The translations under genes and the position numbers were made by a program. The notes beneath the pieces were generated by a model that was given only the letters and a program-made list of their open reading frames with translations, had not been told where the DNA came from and ran no database searches. Positions 17,979 through 27,362 of a DNA stretch of 64,000 bases are shown here, one piece after another. The stretch is from Vibrio tasmaniensis (lineage in GTDB: Bacteria > Pseudomonadota > Gammaproteobacteria > Enterobacterales > Vibrionaceae), in the NCBI RefSeq assembly GCF_024347635.1, contig NZ_AP025510.1:806001-870000 (forward strand). Reading direction: 5' to 3'. Every line of letters starts with the position of its first letter. Position 1 is the first letter of the stretch.

Positions 17979-19406
17979 ATGACGGTTAAAACTCGTTTTG
18001 CTCCTAGCCCAACTGGCTATCTTCACGTTGGTGGTGCACGTACTGCACTTTACTCTTGGCTATTCGCTAAGAACCAAGGTGGTGAATTCGTTCTACGTAT
18101 CGAAGACACAGACCTTGAGCGTAACTCTCAAGAAGCGGTTGATGCAATTCTAGAAGGCATGCAATGGATGGGTATGGAATGGGATGAAGGTCCTTACTAC
18201 CAATCTAAGCGTTTTGACCGTTACAACGAAATGGTTGATAAGCTACTTGCTGAAGACAAAGCATTCAAATGCTACGCGTCTAAAGAACTGCTTGATGAGA
18301 TTCGTGCAGAGCAAGAAGAAAACAAAGAAATGGCTCGTTACGATGCGAACCACCCTAAAATTGTTGCAGCAAACGAAGCAGCAAATGAAGGTGATGCGTG
18401 CGTTATCCGTTTCCGTAACCCTAAAGAAGGCAGTGTAGTATTTGATGACCAAATCCGTGGTCGCATTGAAATCTCTAACAGCCAACTTGATGACCTAATC
18501 ATTCGTCGTACAGACGGTGCTCCAACTTACAACTTCGTTGTTGTAGTGGATGACTGGGACATGGGTATTACACACGTTGTTCGTGGTGAAGACCACATCA
18601 ACAACACACCTCGTCAAATCAACATCTATGAAGCACTAGGCGCGCCAGTTCCAACTTTCGCTCACTGTGCAATGATTCTTGGTGATGACGGTGCGAAACT
18701 TTCTAAGCGCCACGGTGCTGTTTCTGTAATGCAATACCGCGACGAAGGTTACCTACCAAATGCACTAAACAACTACCTAGTGCGTTTAGGTTGGTCTCAC
18801 GGTGACCAAGAGATCTTCTCTCAAGAAGAGATGATTGAATTCTTCAGCCTGAACGCAATCAGCAAGTCTGCATCTGCATTCAACACTGAAAAGCTACTTT
18901 GGTTGAACAACCACTACATCAAGACTTCTGAGCCTGAGTACGTTGCAAAATACCTGCAATGGCACTTAGATGCACAGAAGATCGATACAACAAATGGCCC
19001 AGCGATCACTGAAGTGATCACGCTAGTTGGCGAGCGTTGTAACACGCTTATCGAACTTGCTGAGCAATCTCGTTACTTCTACGAAGATTTCTCTGAGTTT
19101 GAAGCTGGCGCGGCTAAGAAGCACCTACGTGGTGTTGCTAAAGGTCCACTCGAGCTTGCTCTTGCTAAGGCTGAAGCACTTGAAGATTTCACTACTGCAA
19201 ACATCAAAGATGGTGTGATTGCAGCAGTATGTGAAGAGCTAGAGATCGGCATGGGGAAAATCGGTATGCCACTTCGCGTAGCAGTAACAGGTGGCGGTCA
19301 GTCTCCTTCTGTTGATGCAGTGATGGAGCTTGTTGGTAAAGAGCGCGTAATCGCTCGTATCAAGATGGCTCTTGAGTTCATCGCTGAGCGTGAAGCTAAC
19401 GCTTAA
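17979..19406 (+). CDS. gltX: Glutamyl-tRNA synthetase
   Basis: Class I aminoacyl-tRNA synthetase that charges tRNA(Glu), also feeding haem synthesis. At 475 aa it is the usual bacterial length. The HIGH motif region is [21 protein letters not shown] at the N-terminus (PTGYLHVGG), and the KMSKS equivalent is [11 protein letters not shown] near residue 240. [20 protein letters not shown] is another GluRS signature. Codon use is strongly biased towards highly expressed forms, unlike the neighbouring APE genes. Monocistronic. Confidence 0.97.
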   Translation: MTVKTRFAPSPTGYLHVGGARTALYSWLFAKNQGGEFVLRIEDTDLERNSQEAVDAILEGMQWMGMEWDEGPYYQSKRFDRYNEMVDKLLAEDKAFKCYASKELLDEIRAEQEENKEMARYDANHPKIVAANEAANEGDACVIRFRNPKEGSVVFDDQIRGRIEISNSQLDDLIIRRTDGAPTYNFVVVVDDWDMGITHVVRGEDHINNTPRQINIYEALGAPVPTFAHCAMILGDDGAKLSKRHGAVSVMQYRDEGYLPNALNNYLVRLGWSHGDQEIFSQEEMIEFFSLNAISKSASAFNTEKLLWLNNHYIKTSEPEYVAKYLQWHLDAQKIDTTNGPAITEVITLVGERCNTLIELAEQSRYFYEDFSEFEAGAAKKHLRGVAKGPLELALAKAEALEDFTTANIKDGVIAAVCEELEIGMGKIGMPLRVAVTGGGQSPSVDAVMELVGKERVIARIKMALEFIAEREANA

Positions 19407-19425
19407 TTGAGCGATTGCTAGATTC

Positions 19426-19463
19426 AAAAAAGGGTCAGTAACTTGGTTACTGACCCTTTTTAT
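19426..19463. terminator. Bidirectional terminator between gltX and apeR
   Basis: AAAAGGGTCAGTAAC and GTTACTGACCCTTTTT form a 15-bp stem around TTG, with T-runs on both strands. It ends gltX and the 16-kb ape operon. Confidence 0.92.
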
Positions 19464-19489
19464 TTGTCTTGAGTTTTATCTAGCTAAGC

Positions 19490-20713
19490 TCAGATTTTTT
19501 TGAATATGATGGAGGTGTTGATTCCGCCAAAGGCAAAGTTATTACTCATTACATACTCAACATTCAATTCGCGACCAGAACCTGTAATGTAATCGAGTTT
19601 GCCGCAGCGTTCGTCGATGTTTTCAAGGTTCAATGTTGGGCTGAACCAACCTGAATGCATCATTTCTAGGCTCAACCAAGCCTCAATGGCACCACACGCT
19701 CCAAGCGTATGACCAAAGTAGCTTTTCAATGAGCTGATTGGCACTTCTCCGAAAATGTTTGCTGTCGCATTACTTTCAGCAATATCACCTTTATCTGTTG
19801 CCGTTCCGTGCGCCGAAACATAACCAATTTTTTCCGCAGGGAGTTGTGCATCTTTCAGCGCTTTCTCCATACAAATTTGCATGGTTTCCATCTGAGGTTG
19901 GGTCACATGGGCTGCATCGCAGTTGCTGGCAAAACCGATGATTTCCGCGTAGATCTTTGCACCGCGAGCAACCGCATGTTCATACTCCTCAAGAACAAGC
20001 GTGCCAGCGCCTTCACCGATAACCAGGCCATCGCGCTCACTGTCGTAAGGGCTAGGGGATTTTTCTGGCGTGTCGTTTTTTAAACTGGTCGCAAAAAGGG
20101 TATCGAAAACGGCAGACTCGGTTGGGCATAGCTCTTCACCACCACCGGCAACCATCACGGTTTGGTAGCCGTGTTTGATTGCTTCATAGGCGTAGCCAAT
20201 CGCTTGGCTTCCTGACGTACAGGCACTGCTGGTGGGAATCACGCGGCCGCGCAGACCAAAGAATAGCCCGACGTTTACCGCTGCGGTGTGTGGCATCATT
20301 TGCACGTAAGTGGTTGCTGTGATCGCTCGCGTCGATTTCTCGTTAAGCATCACGCCAAATGCACCAACAGCGTCAGTGCTGCCGGTTGAAGAACCGTAGG
20401 CAATACCTGTTTCGCCATTAGTCAAAACGTCGTGGCCAATCAAGCCTGATTGTTCTAACGCATTTTCGGTGGCAACGGTTGCTAGGCGAGAGACACGGCC
20501 CATACCACGCACTTGCTTGCGCTTATAGTGTTTAGGCAGTTGAAAGTCGTCAATAGGTGCAGCAAGCTTGGTGTTGAGGCCATCATATTGCTCAAAGCTT
20601 GGCATGTACTGGGTCGCATTTTTACAAGCTTTCAGTTTTGGCTCGATGTGCTGCCAATCGTTGCCAAAAGCGGTAACGCCTGACATACCAGTTACAACAA
20701 CGCGGCGGGTCAT
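19490..20713 (-). CDS. apeR: APE beta-ketoacyl-ACP synthase (FabF-like)
   Basis: A 407-aa condensing enzyme of the FabF type in the aryl polyene cluster. All three catalytic residues are visible: Cys165 in SSACTSGSQAIG, His302 in SAHGTATDKGD and His335 in GHTLGACGAIEA. It should extend or start the polyene chain on ACP. It is the last gene of the operon; its start overlaps the end of apeQ by 4 nt (ATGA). The letter assignment follows the order of the described E. coli and Xenorhabdus ape clusters. Confidence 0.85.
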   Translation of the reverse strand: MTRRVVVTGMSGVTAFGNDWQHIEPKLKACKNATQYMPSFEQYDGLNTKLAAPIDDFQLPKHYKRKQVRGMGRVSRLATVATENALEQSGLIGHDVLTNGETGIAYGSSTGSTDAVGAFGVMLNEKSTRAITATTYVQMMPHTAAVNVGLFFGLRGRVIPTSSACTSGSQAIGYAYEAIKHGYQTVMVAGGGEELCPTESAVFDTLFATSLKNDTPEKSPSPYDSERDGLVIGEGAGTLVLEEYEHAVARGAKIYAEIIGFASNCDAAHVTQPQMETMQICMEKALKDAQLPAEKIGYVSAHGTATDKGDIAESNATANIFGEVPISSLKSYFGHTLGACGAIEAWLSLEMMHSGWFSPTLNLENIDERCGKLDYITGSGRELNVEYVMSNNFAFGGINTSIIFKKI

Positions 20714-21435
20714 ACTAAGCCTCCATTAACTGAAATCACTTGACGAGTGAGGTAGCCGGCAATATCCGACATTAGGTAGCTGACTAAGCCTGCTACTTCT
20801 TCAGGTTCACCCATGCGGCGTAATGGAACTTGAGGCAGAGCATGCTCTTTTACATGCTCGTCAACCATCCCGGTATCGATTAAACCAGGAGCGACACAGT
20901 TTACCGTTATCTTGCGTTTTGCGAGCTCTAGAGCCAGAGACTTAGTTGCGCCAATCACACCTGCTTTTGCTGCGGCATAGTTAGTTTGGCCACGGTTGCC
21001 CATGATGCCAGACACAGAAGCCAGAGTAACGATTCGACCGCCTTTGCGCTTTTGAACCATTGGCATTACGCACGGGTGCAGTACATTGTAGAAACTGTCG
21101 AGGTTGGTGTGGATAACGCCATCCCACTCTTCTTCAGTCATGGCTGGGAAGGCCGTATCGCGAGTAATCCCCGCATTGTTCACCACGCCATAGTAAGCGC
21201 CATACTCAGCAATATCAGCCTCAAGTATTTCGCGACACTCGCTGCGGTTGCTGATGTCAAACTGGATAAGACGCCCAGCGCCACCCAGCTCAGTAATCGA
21301 CTTCAAAGTATTTTCTGCACCTTGCTTGTCACCCATGTAGTGAACGGCGATTTCAAATCCGTCTTTCGCGAGTTGAATAGCGATCGCTTTACCAATGCCT
21401 TTGCTGGCACCTGTAACTAAAACCTGACGGGTCAT
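20710..21435 (-). CDS. apeQ: APE 3-ketoacyl-ACP reductase (FabG-like SDR)
   Basis: A 241-aa short-chain dehydrogenase. The NADPH-binding motif is TGASKGIGKAIA at the N-terminus, NNAG lies near residue 87, and the catalytic set is Ser140, Tyr153 and Lys157 (TNYAAAKAGV). It ends with the FabG-like ISVNGG. It should reduce the beta-keto group in each polyene cycle before dehydration. It overlaps both apeP and apeR by 4 nt, indicating translational coupling. Confidence 0.88.
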   Translation of the reverse strand: MTRQVLVTGASKGIGKAIAIQLAKDGFEIAVHYMGDKQGAENTLKSITELGGAGRLIQFDISNRSECREILEADIAEYGAYYGVVNNAGITRDTAFPAMTEEEWDGVIHTNLDSFYNVLHPCVMPMVQKRKGGRIVTLASVSGIMGNRGQTNYAAAKAGVIGATKSLALELAKRKITVNCVAPGLIDTGMVDEHVKEHALPQVPLRRMGEPEEVAGLVSYLMSDIAGYLTRQVISVNGGLV

Positions 21436-21896
21436 GATGGGCTCCTAGTTTTCATTTCTTGTAATTTTTGTTCGGTTGGTACATAGACATTGAGCTGGCA
21501 TTGAGCCACTAGCTCGCCTTGGTCTTCGACTCTGGCGGTAAATACAGCCATACCACTGTCTTCCATGAGTTGTTCAGCATAGATATCAAGGGTTTGACCT
21601 TGAGTAAACTCATCACAAAGTGACTTATAGCGACGAGAACCTAATAAAAAACCGATTGGGGGAATGGTGCCATTTTTCAGCGCATGATACCCAGACCATG
21701 CAGCAACAGATTGCGCCATAAACTCGATACCCACATAAGCAGGTACGGTTTGAGATTCGGTGTTAAAGAACAGGTTGTGCGCGCCAATGTCGACCTGGCA
21801 GTGAATCGATAATGCCTCAACGTTGATAGCTCGATCGATTAATATCATCGGATCATCGTGTGGGAGAAGTTGGTCTACAGAAGGGATATCAGTCAT
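21432..21896 (-). CDS. apeP: APE hotdog-fold dehydratase (ApeP)
   Basis: A 154-aa FabZ/FabA-like hotdog protein. The N-terminal LLPHDDPMILIDRA carries the candidate catalytic His, and AYVGIEFMAQSVAAWSGY is the central helix with the acidic partner. It is one of two dehydratases in the cluster, the other being apeI; in studied clusters such pairs make the conjugated double bonds. It overlaps apeO by 8 nt and apeQ by 4 nt. Confidence 0.85.
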   Translation of the reverse strand: MTDIPSVDQLLPHDDPMILIDRAINVEALSIHCQVDIGAHNLFFNTESQTVPAYVGIEFMAQSVAAWSGYHALKNGTIPPIGFLLGSRRYKSLCDEFTQGQTLDIYAEQLMEDSGMAVFTARVEDQGELVAQCQLNVYVPTEQKLQEMKTRSPS

Positions 21897-23088
21897 TTAT
21901 TACACCAAAAATCAGGCTAATGTTGTTGCCACCAAAAGCGAACGAGTTGCTTAAGATGTTCTTTACTTTAAGTTTCTGGGCACAGTTTACCAAATCAATC
22001 TCAATATCTTCAGCTTTATACTGACATTTTTGTAAGGGGAGTGGTAAGTCATATTTTAGAATATGCCACGCAATTGCAGCCTCTATCGCACTTGCCGCTC
22101 CAAGAGTATGTCCTGTTAGAGGCTTGGTTGAACTGACGGGAACCTTGTTTGAGAAAATACGATGGATTGCTTTGCTTTCCATTGAGTCATTGAGTGGGGT
22201 TGCGGTGCCATGGGCATTAATATAACCGATGTCTTCTGCTTGTAACTGTGCAGAATCTAACGCCTTTCTCATTGCTTGTTCTGCGCCGTTACCTTCTGGA
22301 TGGGGTGCAGAAATATGGTGTGCGTCGGAGCTATCACCGCAACCCAGTAGGGCGATGTTCGAAGTACTTTGAGTTGCATCAGTAGCGGTTGGTTTTGTCT
22401 TGCTAAGCAACATGAATGCCGCAGCTTCTCCGATGTTGATGCCATCACGCTCGGCGCTAAAGGGCTTACAATGTGTCGTTGATAGTGCTTCAAGACCATG
22501 AAAGCCATTGAGCGTCAGTTTACACAGTGTATCGACACCGCCAACCAATACAGCATCCGCCATTCCAGAATCTAACAAACGTTGGGCAGTAATAAATACA
22601 CGGCCACTTGATGAGCAAGCGGTCGAGATCGCGTAGCTTGGCCCTGTTAAAGAGCAGTGTTGGCTGATGAACTCCGATACATTACCAAGCTCTTGTTTTG
22701 AATAGTGGAAACCTTCGGGGAAAGAGCCATGGTCGAGTTTGTGTTTAAACGCCGTTTCGCCATCAGAAATACCAGAAGTGCTTGTGCCGATGACTACAGC
22801 AATCCTATCTGCGCCATATTGTGATTTTGCTTGTTCAATAGAATCTTTTATTTGATTAACAGCCGATAACGCCAGTTGATTATTGCGAGTGGCGTATTCC
22901 GCTTGAACTGATGAAATTTCTGGTAAATCGCCTGCGACCTTACCAACGACCGTCGGCTTACCGTCGTTTAGCATGTCGCTCACTTCAATCATATTGGAGT
23001 CGCATTGATTGCTGAGGCAGCCATGAATGTCAGCAATGCTTGAGCCTAATGCGGAGTGAAAACCACAGTCTTGGATATAAATAGGCAT
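21889..23088 (-). CDS. apeO: APE beta-ketoacyl-ACP synthase (ApeO)
   Basis: A 399-aa ketosynthase with an intact triad: Cys158 in ISTACSSSGRVF, His293 in NAHGTATPLND and His327 in TGHTLGAASAIEA. In characterised APE systems ApeO works as a heterodimer with the chain-length-factor-like ApeC, whose homologue here lacks the cysteine. It sits 5 nt after apeN and overlaps apeP. Confidence 0.85.
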   Translation of the reverse strand: MPIYIQDCGFHSALGSSIADIHGCLSNQCDSNMIEVSDMLNDGKPTVVGKVAGDLPEISSVQAEYATRNNQLALSAVNQIKDSIEQAKSQYGADRIAVVIGTSTSGISDGETAFKHKLDHGSFPEGFHYSKQELGNVSEFISQHCSLTGPSYAISTACSSSGRVFITAQRLLDSGMADAVLVGGVDTLCKLTLNGFHGLEALSTTHCKPFSAERDGINIGEAAAFMLLSKTKPTATDATQSTSNIALLGCGDSSDAHHISAPHPEGNGAEQAMRKALDSAQLQAEDIGYINAHGTATPLNDSMESKAIHRIFSNKVPVSSTKPLTGHTLGAASAIEAAIAWHILKYDLPLPLQKCQYKAEDIEIDLVNCAQKLKVKNILSNSFAFGGNNISLIFGVIND

Positions 23089-23093
23089 GATGT

Positions 23094-23717
23094 TTAGCTC
23101 TTACTTGGGTTATCGACAATCGTTGAGTTCAACGTTTGTATACTGATGGTGTAGCCTTGAATCAAATGCTTGAAAACAATGTTGCCTGCGGTTTTGTGTG
23201 TTCCGGGCTCTGCTTGGTAATCAATTTTAATGATTGGCTGTTGGTTTTCATCAAATACGGTGCGGCTGTTTTCGGTATCGACCAAATACCAACCGATGTC
23301 TTGTAAAGGTTGAGCCCATGCTTCAACTGGCCATAGAGTCAGCATCAAATTAAATAGTACTTGCTCGGGTAGCGGCAGGGTAGCGCCAAGACCAGATAGA
23401 ACTTGAGTATCAATCACTTGGTTTTGGTACTGAAGCGATAGGATTCGAGTACCCCAAGAAGAAAAGCCAGCTAAAGCCACTTTATCCGCTGTCACTTCGA
23501 CTTGAACCGGAAGTTGCTGCGTATCATCTTGCCATGTTGCGCTGATCAGCTGGCTCGCCGTAAATGAGTATCCCAGTTCAGCAGGCAGCGGCAAGGCTAG
23601 CTCGGTGTCTTTATCGATTGCGACACTTGCGCCTGTAGGCTGTTGAGGCACCATCGAACAAGCGCTGAGTAGTAAGCCCAATCCAACGGCGAGCGCTATC
23701 TTGATTGTTTTGTTCAT
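23094..23717 (-). CDS. apeN: APE cluster DUF3261 lipoprotein
   Basis: A 207-aa outer-membrane-type lipoprotein. The signal peptide ends in the lipobox LSAC (residues 17-20, before SMVPQQ). The remainder is a beta-rich DUF3261 domain. Its place between the MMPL exporter and the ketosynthase, and its lipid anchor, suggest a role in placing the polyene lipid in the outer membrane, as proposed for the family. Overlaps apeM by 4 nt. Confidence 0.82.
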   Translation of the reverse strand: MNKTIKIALAVGLGLLLSACSMVPQQPTGASVAIDKDTELALPLPAELGYSFTASQLISATWQDDTQQLPVQVEVTADKVALAGFSSWGTRILSLQYQNQVIDTQVLSGLGATLPLPEQVLFNLMLTLWPVEAWAQPLQDIGWYLVDTENSRTVFDENQQPIIKIDYQAEPGTHKTAGNIVFKHLIQGYTISIQTLNSTIVDNPSKS

Positions 23718-26086
23718 CTAAAAGCCTCTCGAGAGTTTGATTTTTCCGCTGCTTGTTGGTGGTTGATTGCAAGTGGCGAAAGCAACCACGCGACGAAAAT
23801 ACCAGTTAGGACGGTAACACCGAAGCTATGAATGGCATGAGTCTGACTCAGTGACAATAAGCCAAATGAAAGCAGCGTTGTGAGGCCTGATAGGGTAATG
23901 GCTAACAAGGTGCTTAGTGATTTTTTCTGTTCAGCAAAGAACAGGGTATAGTCGATACCAATCCCTAAAATTAGAATCAGTCCAAGCAGGTTAAATAGAT
24001 TCAGTGTCGAGCCTAAAACGCCGGTGACCGCTAAACCTGCGACTCCTGCGATCAATGATGGTAGTAGCATTAACAGGCTTTGTTTAACGCCATAGCGCCA
24101 ACCTAAAACCATCCCGATAGCGGCCAATGCTATCAACAATAGCTCGGTGATCTTGACTCTGTACTCCGCAAATAGAGCGGAAATTTCATCGGCTTTGTTG
24201 AGGTATTTAACACCTTGTTGCTGAGCAAAGCTTGAATCGAGCCATTGAGAGAACAGCGCTGAGTTTGTGACGTCTTTGATCAAAATGACCGACGCTGCTT
24301 GCCCATCGATCGGCTTCAACCAAAGTGGTCGAACTGGTTCTGACACTGGTGATTCCAAAAAACCAGATACAGTGATGGCCTCGAACTTAGGTAACTCAGG
24401 AAAGCTAGGCCAACCAAGCGTGCTCTGTAAGATATGGCTTTGTTGGCTATAGAGCTGTTCAACCAATTGATAGTTATCATGTTGGTCTTGTTTACTTAAT
24501 AAGTGCTGATTAATGCTGCGATATCCGGAGATACCTTGGCTGCCGATTAAAGAATCTAAGCTTGTGGTGATTGCTGTTAGCTTTTTTAGTAACTTTTGGT
24601 CGTTCTGAGCCGTGACTAGTAGCATGTTTTGACCACTGCCTAACCCAGATATCTCAGTAATGGCTTGCTCTTGCTGTTTGAGTTGCTCTGGCATCGCTTG
24701 AAGTTGGCGAATATCGTCATCGTAGCGAATTTGACTGAGTGACATCAAACTAACCACAGTCACTATTAATGGTAAGCCAATTCTAAATTTTTGGTTGCTC
24801 CAGAGACTTAACCAAGTATGCCAAAGCTTCGACAAAGGAAGCGGGCGTTCTTGGCTTGGTTTCGCCGCGAGAACGGGATACCAACACACCACGCTGGCGT
24901 AAGCCGCAATAAGCCCAATCGACGAAAACAAAGCAAGTTGCTGTAAACCGGGGAAAGGTGCCACTAACAGACCTAGGTAGCCAATCAAGCTGGTGATAAG
25001 ACCTAAGGTGATCGCAACGAGAATATGTTTTAACCCTTTGTCGCTTTGCCATTGATTACCAGCAGCCAAACGATCGGTCAGGTAATGGAAAGAGTAGTCG
25101 ATAGATACGCCAATCAAGCTGGCACCGAACACTAAACTAAACAGATGAACCTTGCCGAAGATAGCGACGGTGCTTGCCAGTGCAACCAATAATCCTGTAG
25201 TGATTGAAAGCAAGGATAAGGCAAGTGGTAGGGCACTACGAAACGTCAGCCACACCAATAAAATCACACCGGCTAATGAGCCCAAACCAATGGTACTGAT
25301 TTCTGATTTCGCGCTTTCGGTACCGTAATTGGCGTAGAACACCACACCGGTATGCTGCACTTTGACACCAAACTGCTTTTCGATCTCGCGCTCAATTGAA
25401 TCAAGAGCGGGAAGTTGCTCTTGAATCGCTAAACTATAAGGCGAACCCGCCAGAGTCGCCGTCACCAAAACATGAGTTTGGTCATTCGATTGAGCGGTGA
25501 GGTAGCCCTCTTTCAGAACAAAGTTACTTGATTGAACGCCAACAGCACTGATGTAGTCGCGAAACAGTAGGAATGGGTCGAGAGATAGCTCTGCTGCAGT
25601 CACGCCTGAGAAAGGATTGTACAGAGACTGGATGACATATTGAGCTCGCGAATCTGGCGAGTGAGTCAGCGTCTCTTTTTGCTGTTGGGTCAGCAGTTGA
25701 GCTCGGTGACGAAAATAGAAATCGCTCCACTGGCTTTGCGTGCTGGCGTTGATTTTGCCTTGCACTTGCTTAAAAAGAGGGGCTTGACTTGAGAAAGCTC
25801 TTTGGTTGAGTTTTTTTTCAAAAGAGTCAGTCGCGGCAACGGCTTGTTCAATGTCGGTAGCGCTTATGATAAACACCACTTGCTCGCTCATCGAGCTAGA
25901 TATCTGCTGAAAGGCTTGCTCTACCATTGGGTCTTGCTGGTTTTCAGGCAGCAATTTCATGATGTTGCTTTCAATAGGTACTGATGAAGAAAAAGCGAAT
26001 TGTTTGATTAACAATCCGCTAAATAACACTACGACAACTAGCCAGACAAGGGCAAGCTTAGAGTTGAAATTGTTGTGCTTCGGCAT
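23714..26086 (-). CDS. apeM: APE lipid exporter, RND/MMPL family
   Basis: A 790-aa inner-membrane transporter of the MMPL type. It has an N-terminal helix, a first periplasmic domain (about residues 35-255), a block of five to six membrane helices (about 260-420, including LIGVSIDYSFHYLTDR), a second periplasmic domain and a second block (about 635-775, including GIGIDYTLFFAEQK). The paired GxxxDY motifs are the proton-relay signature of these pumps. It should move the finished polyene lipid across the inner membrane, handing it to the LolA-like ApeL. The start overlaps apeL by 29 nt. Confidence 0.87.
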   Translation of the reverse strand: MPKHNNFNSKLALVWLVVVVLFSGLLIKQFAFSSSVPIESNIMKLLPENQQDPMVEQAFQQISSSMSEQVVFIISATDIEQAVAATDSFEKKLNQRAFSSQAPLFKQVQGKINASTQSQWSDFYFRHRAQLLTQQQKETLTHSPDSRAQYVIQSLYNPFSGVTAAELSLDPFLLFRDYISAVGVQSSNFVLKEGYLTAQSNDQTHVLVTATLAGSPYSLAIQEQLPALDSIEREIEKQFGVKVQHTGVVFYANYGTESAKSEISTIGLGSLAGVILLVWLTFRSALPLALSLLSITTGLLVALASTVAIFGKVHLFSLVFGASLIGVSIDYSFHYLTDRLAAGNQWQSDKGLKHILVAITLGLITSLIGYLGLLVAPFPGLQQLALFSSIGLIAAYASVVCWYPVLAAKPSQERPLPLSKLWHTWLSLWSNQKFRIGLPLIVTVVSLMSLSQIRYDDDIRQLQAMPEQLKQQEQAITEISGLGSGQNMLLVTAQNDQKLLKKLTAITTSLDSLIGSQGISGYRSINQHLLSKQDQHDNYQLVEQLYSQQSHILQSTLGWPSFPELPKFEAITVSGFLESPVSEPVRPLWLKPIDGQAASVILIKDVTNSALFSQWLDSSFAQQQGVKYLNKADEISALFAEYRVKITELLLIALAAIGMVLGWRYGVKQSLLMLLPSLIAGVAGLAVTGVLGSTLNLFNLLGLILILGIGIDYTLFFAEQKKSLSTLLAITLSGLTTLLSFGLLSLSQTHAIHSFGVTVLTGIFVAWLLSPLAINHQQAAEKSNSREAFR

Positions 26087-26756
26087 CTGATAAAACTTCT
26101 GATTGGTGGCTTAATTGGCTAAATTCGATCACTGTGCTGTCCCCACGAACTTCTCTAAGTTCGATACGTTCAATGTCACCTTGTCCTTGAAGCGTGATGG
26201 CTTCAAACACCGCGTTCATCGGTGCACTTTTGGGCTTTAGGATTAGTGTCCATCGTGTGTCTTGTGAACTTGAGTTTGCACTTTCATCAGAATTTTTCGC
26301 AGTCGCTGGTTCAAATGACAGTGAGAATTGCTCTTGAAGTTTTTGCGTGTCGCCGTGAAACACTGACAAGAAGATATGGCTGAAATAAAACGCCATCGGG
26401 TTTTCTTTGTCGGTGATGATCTTAGCGGGTTGATCGGCAAACCTTTGGCTCAGTTTGTTATCCGTGAGCACCAAGCTCACAGGAAAGGGGGTCGCTTGTG
26501 TCCAAAGCAAACCATTCGACTTGTCTAACAGGAAAGTACCTTGTGATGTTAGAGGTTGGGCGAACATTTCCATGTTACGTGTTTGAGTAAACTCCCCACG
26601 CACTATGTTGTTTGCACTTAATACTGTTTGCAGTTCTGAAATAGAGCCAATCCTAGCTGTACTTTCATTAGCAATAACAAAGCCACTCGCCATCACAGAG
26701 GCAAGCCCTAGTAGTGCGATGCTGATTTGCTTACGTCCGTGCTTAAACAGACTCAT
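26058..26756 (-). CDS. apeL: APE cluster LolA-like carrier protein
   Basis: A 232-aa periplasmic protein. A signal peptide at residues 1-28 is followed by a LolA/LolB-like beta fold: SISELQTVLSANNIVRGEFTQ near the mature start, then SQGTFLLDKSNGLLWTQ, the typical LolA pattern of hydrophobic strands with a Trp. Length and the MMPL neighbour fit the APE cluster carrier that crosses the periplasm. Its start overlaps apeK by 14 nt. Confidence 0.83.
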   Translation of the reverse strand: MSLFKHGRKQISIALLGLASVMASGFVIANESTARIGSISELQTVLSANNIVRGEFTQTRNMEMFAQPLTSQGTFLLDKSNGLLWTQATPFPVSLVLTDNKLSQRFADQPAKIITDKENPMAFYFSHIFLSVFHGDTQKLQEQFSLSFEPATAKNSDESANSSSQDTRWTLILKPKSAPMNAVFEAITLQGQGDIERIELREVRGDSTVIEFSQLSHQSEVLSDAEAQQFQL

Positions 26757-27288
26757 GTTTCACCTGCTGCTGTGTGTTAGACACTTGAGATTGTTCGGAT
26801 TGTTGGTCGCTTGATTGCTGCTCAGTTGATTGTTGCTCAGTTGATCGAGGTAAGCAGCCAAATTGGTGCCAGAGCTCGACTTTATCGGTAAACACTTTTG
26901 GCGAAGCGAAGCACATCTCTTGTTCTTCAATGGTCACCGCAACCTGCATGGTGTGAGCGCGTGTCATGCGAGCGCCTGTGTTGGCATCGTGAATTTCGTA
27001 GTCAACACGCAGGCGATTTTCCCACTCGGTTAACTTAGCCGATACTTTGATCTGATGATTAAACGGTATTGCTTTGATGTACTTTACACGTGTGTCTATG
27101 ATTGGCCACATGTAGCCTGAATCCTTCATCTCATGATAGTTGTACTCAATCTTATCCATCATGATGCGCCTTACTTCTTCAAAAAATCGGAAGTAATTAC
27201 CGTGATAGATCACGCCCATCGGATCGGCATCTTGGAATGAGGTGATAAGTGTCACCTCAGATTGTAATGGATGAAGGATTTCAGACAT
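26743..27288 (-). CDS. apeK: APE cluster hotdog thioesterase
   Basis: A 181-aa 4-hydroxybenzoyl-CoA-thioesterase-like protein. FQDADPMGVIYHGNYFRFFEE near residue 20 carries the catalytic Asp and the HGNY motif. It may release or edit acyl chains. The last 35 residues are an odd Gln/Ser-rich tail (STEQQSTEQQSSDQQSEQ) encoded by short tandem repeats at 26800-26850; it is probably disordered. It is separated from the ammonia-lyase gene by 74 bp. Confidence 0.83.
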   Translation of the reverse strand: MSEILHPLQSEVTLITSFQDADPMGVIYHGNYFRFFEEVRRIMMDKIEYNYHEMKDSGYMWPIIDTRVKYIKAIPFNHQIKVSAKLTEWENRLRVDYEIHDANTGARMTRAHTMQVAVTIEEQEMCFASPKVFTDKVELWHQFGCLPRSTEQQSTEQQSSDQQSEQSQVSNTQQQVKHESV

Positions 27289-27362
27289 AAATCGCTCCCA
27301 ACAATATTGCGTTAAGGGTTAGCCAACTTTATGACGTTGGCTACTCTATGAGGTTAGCTACT

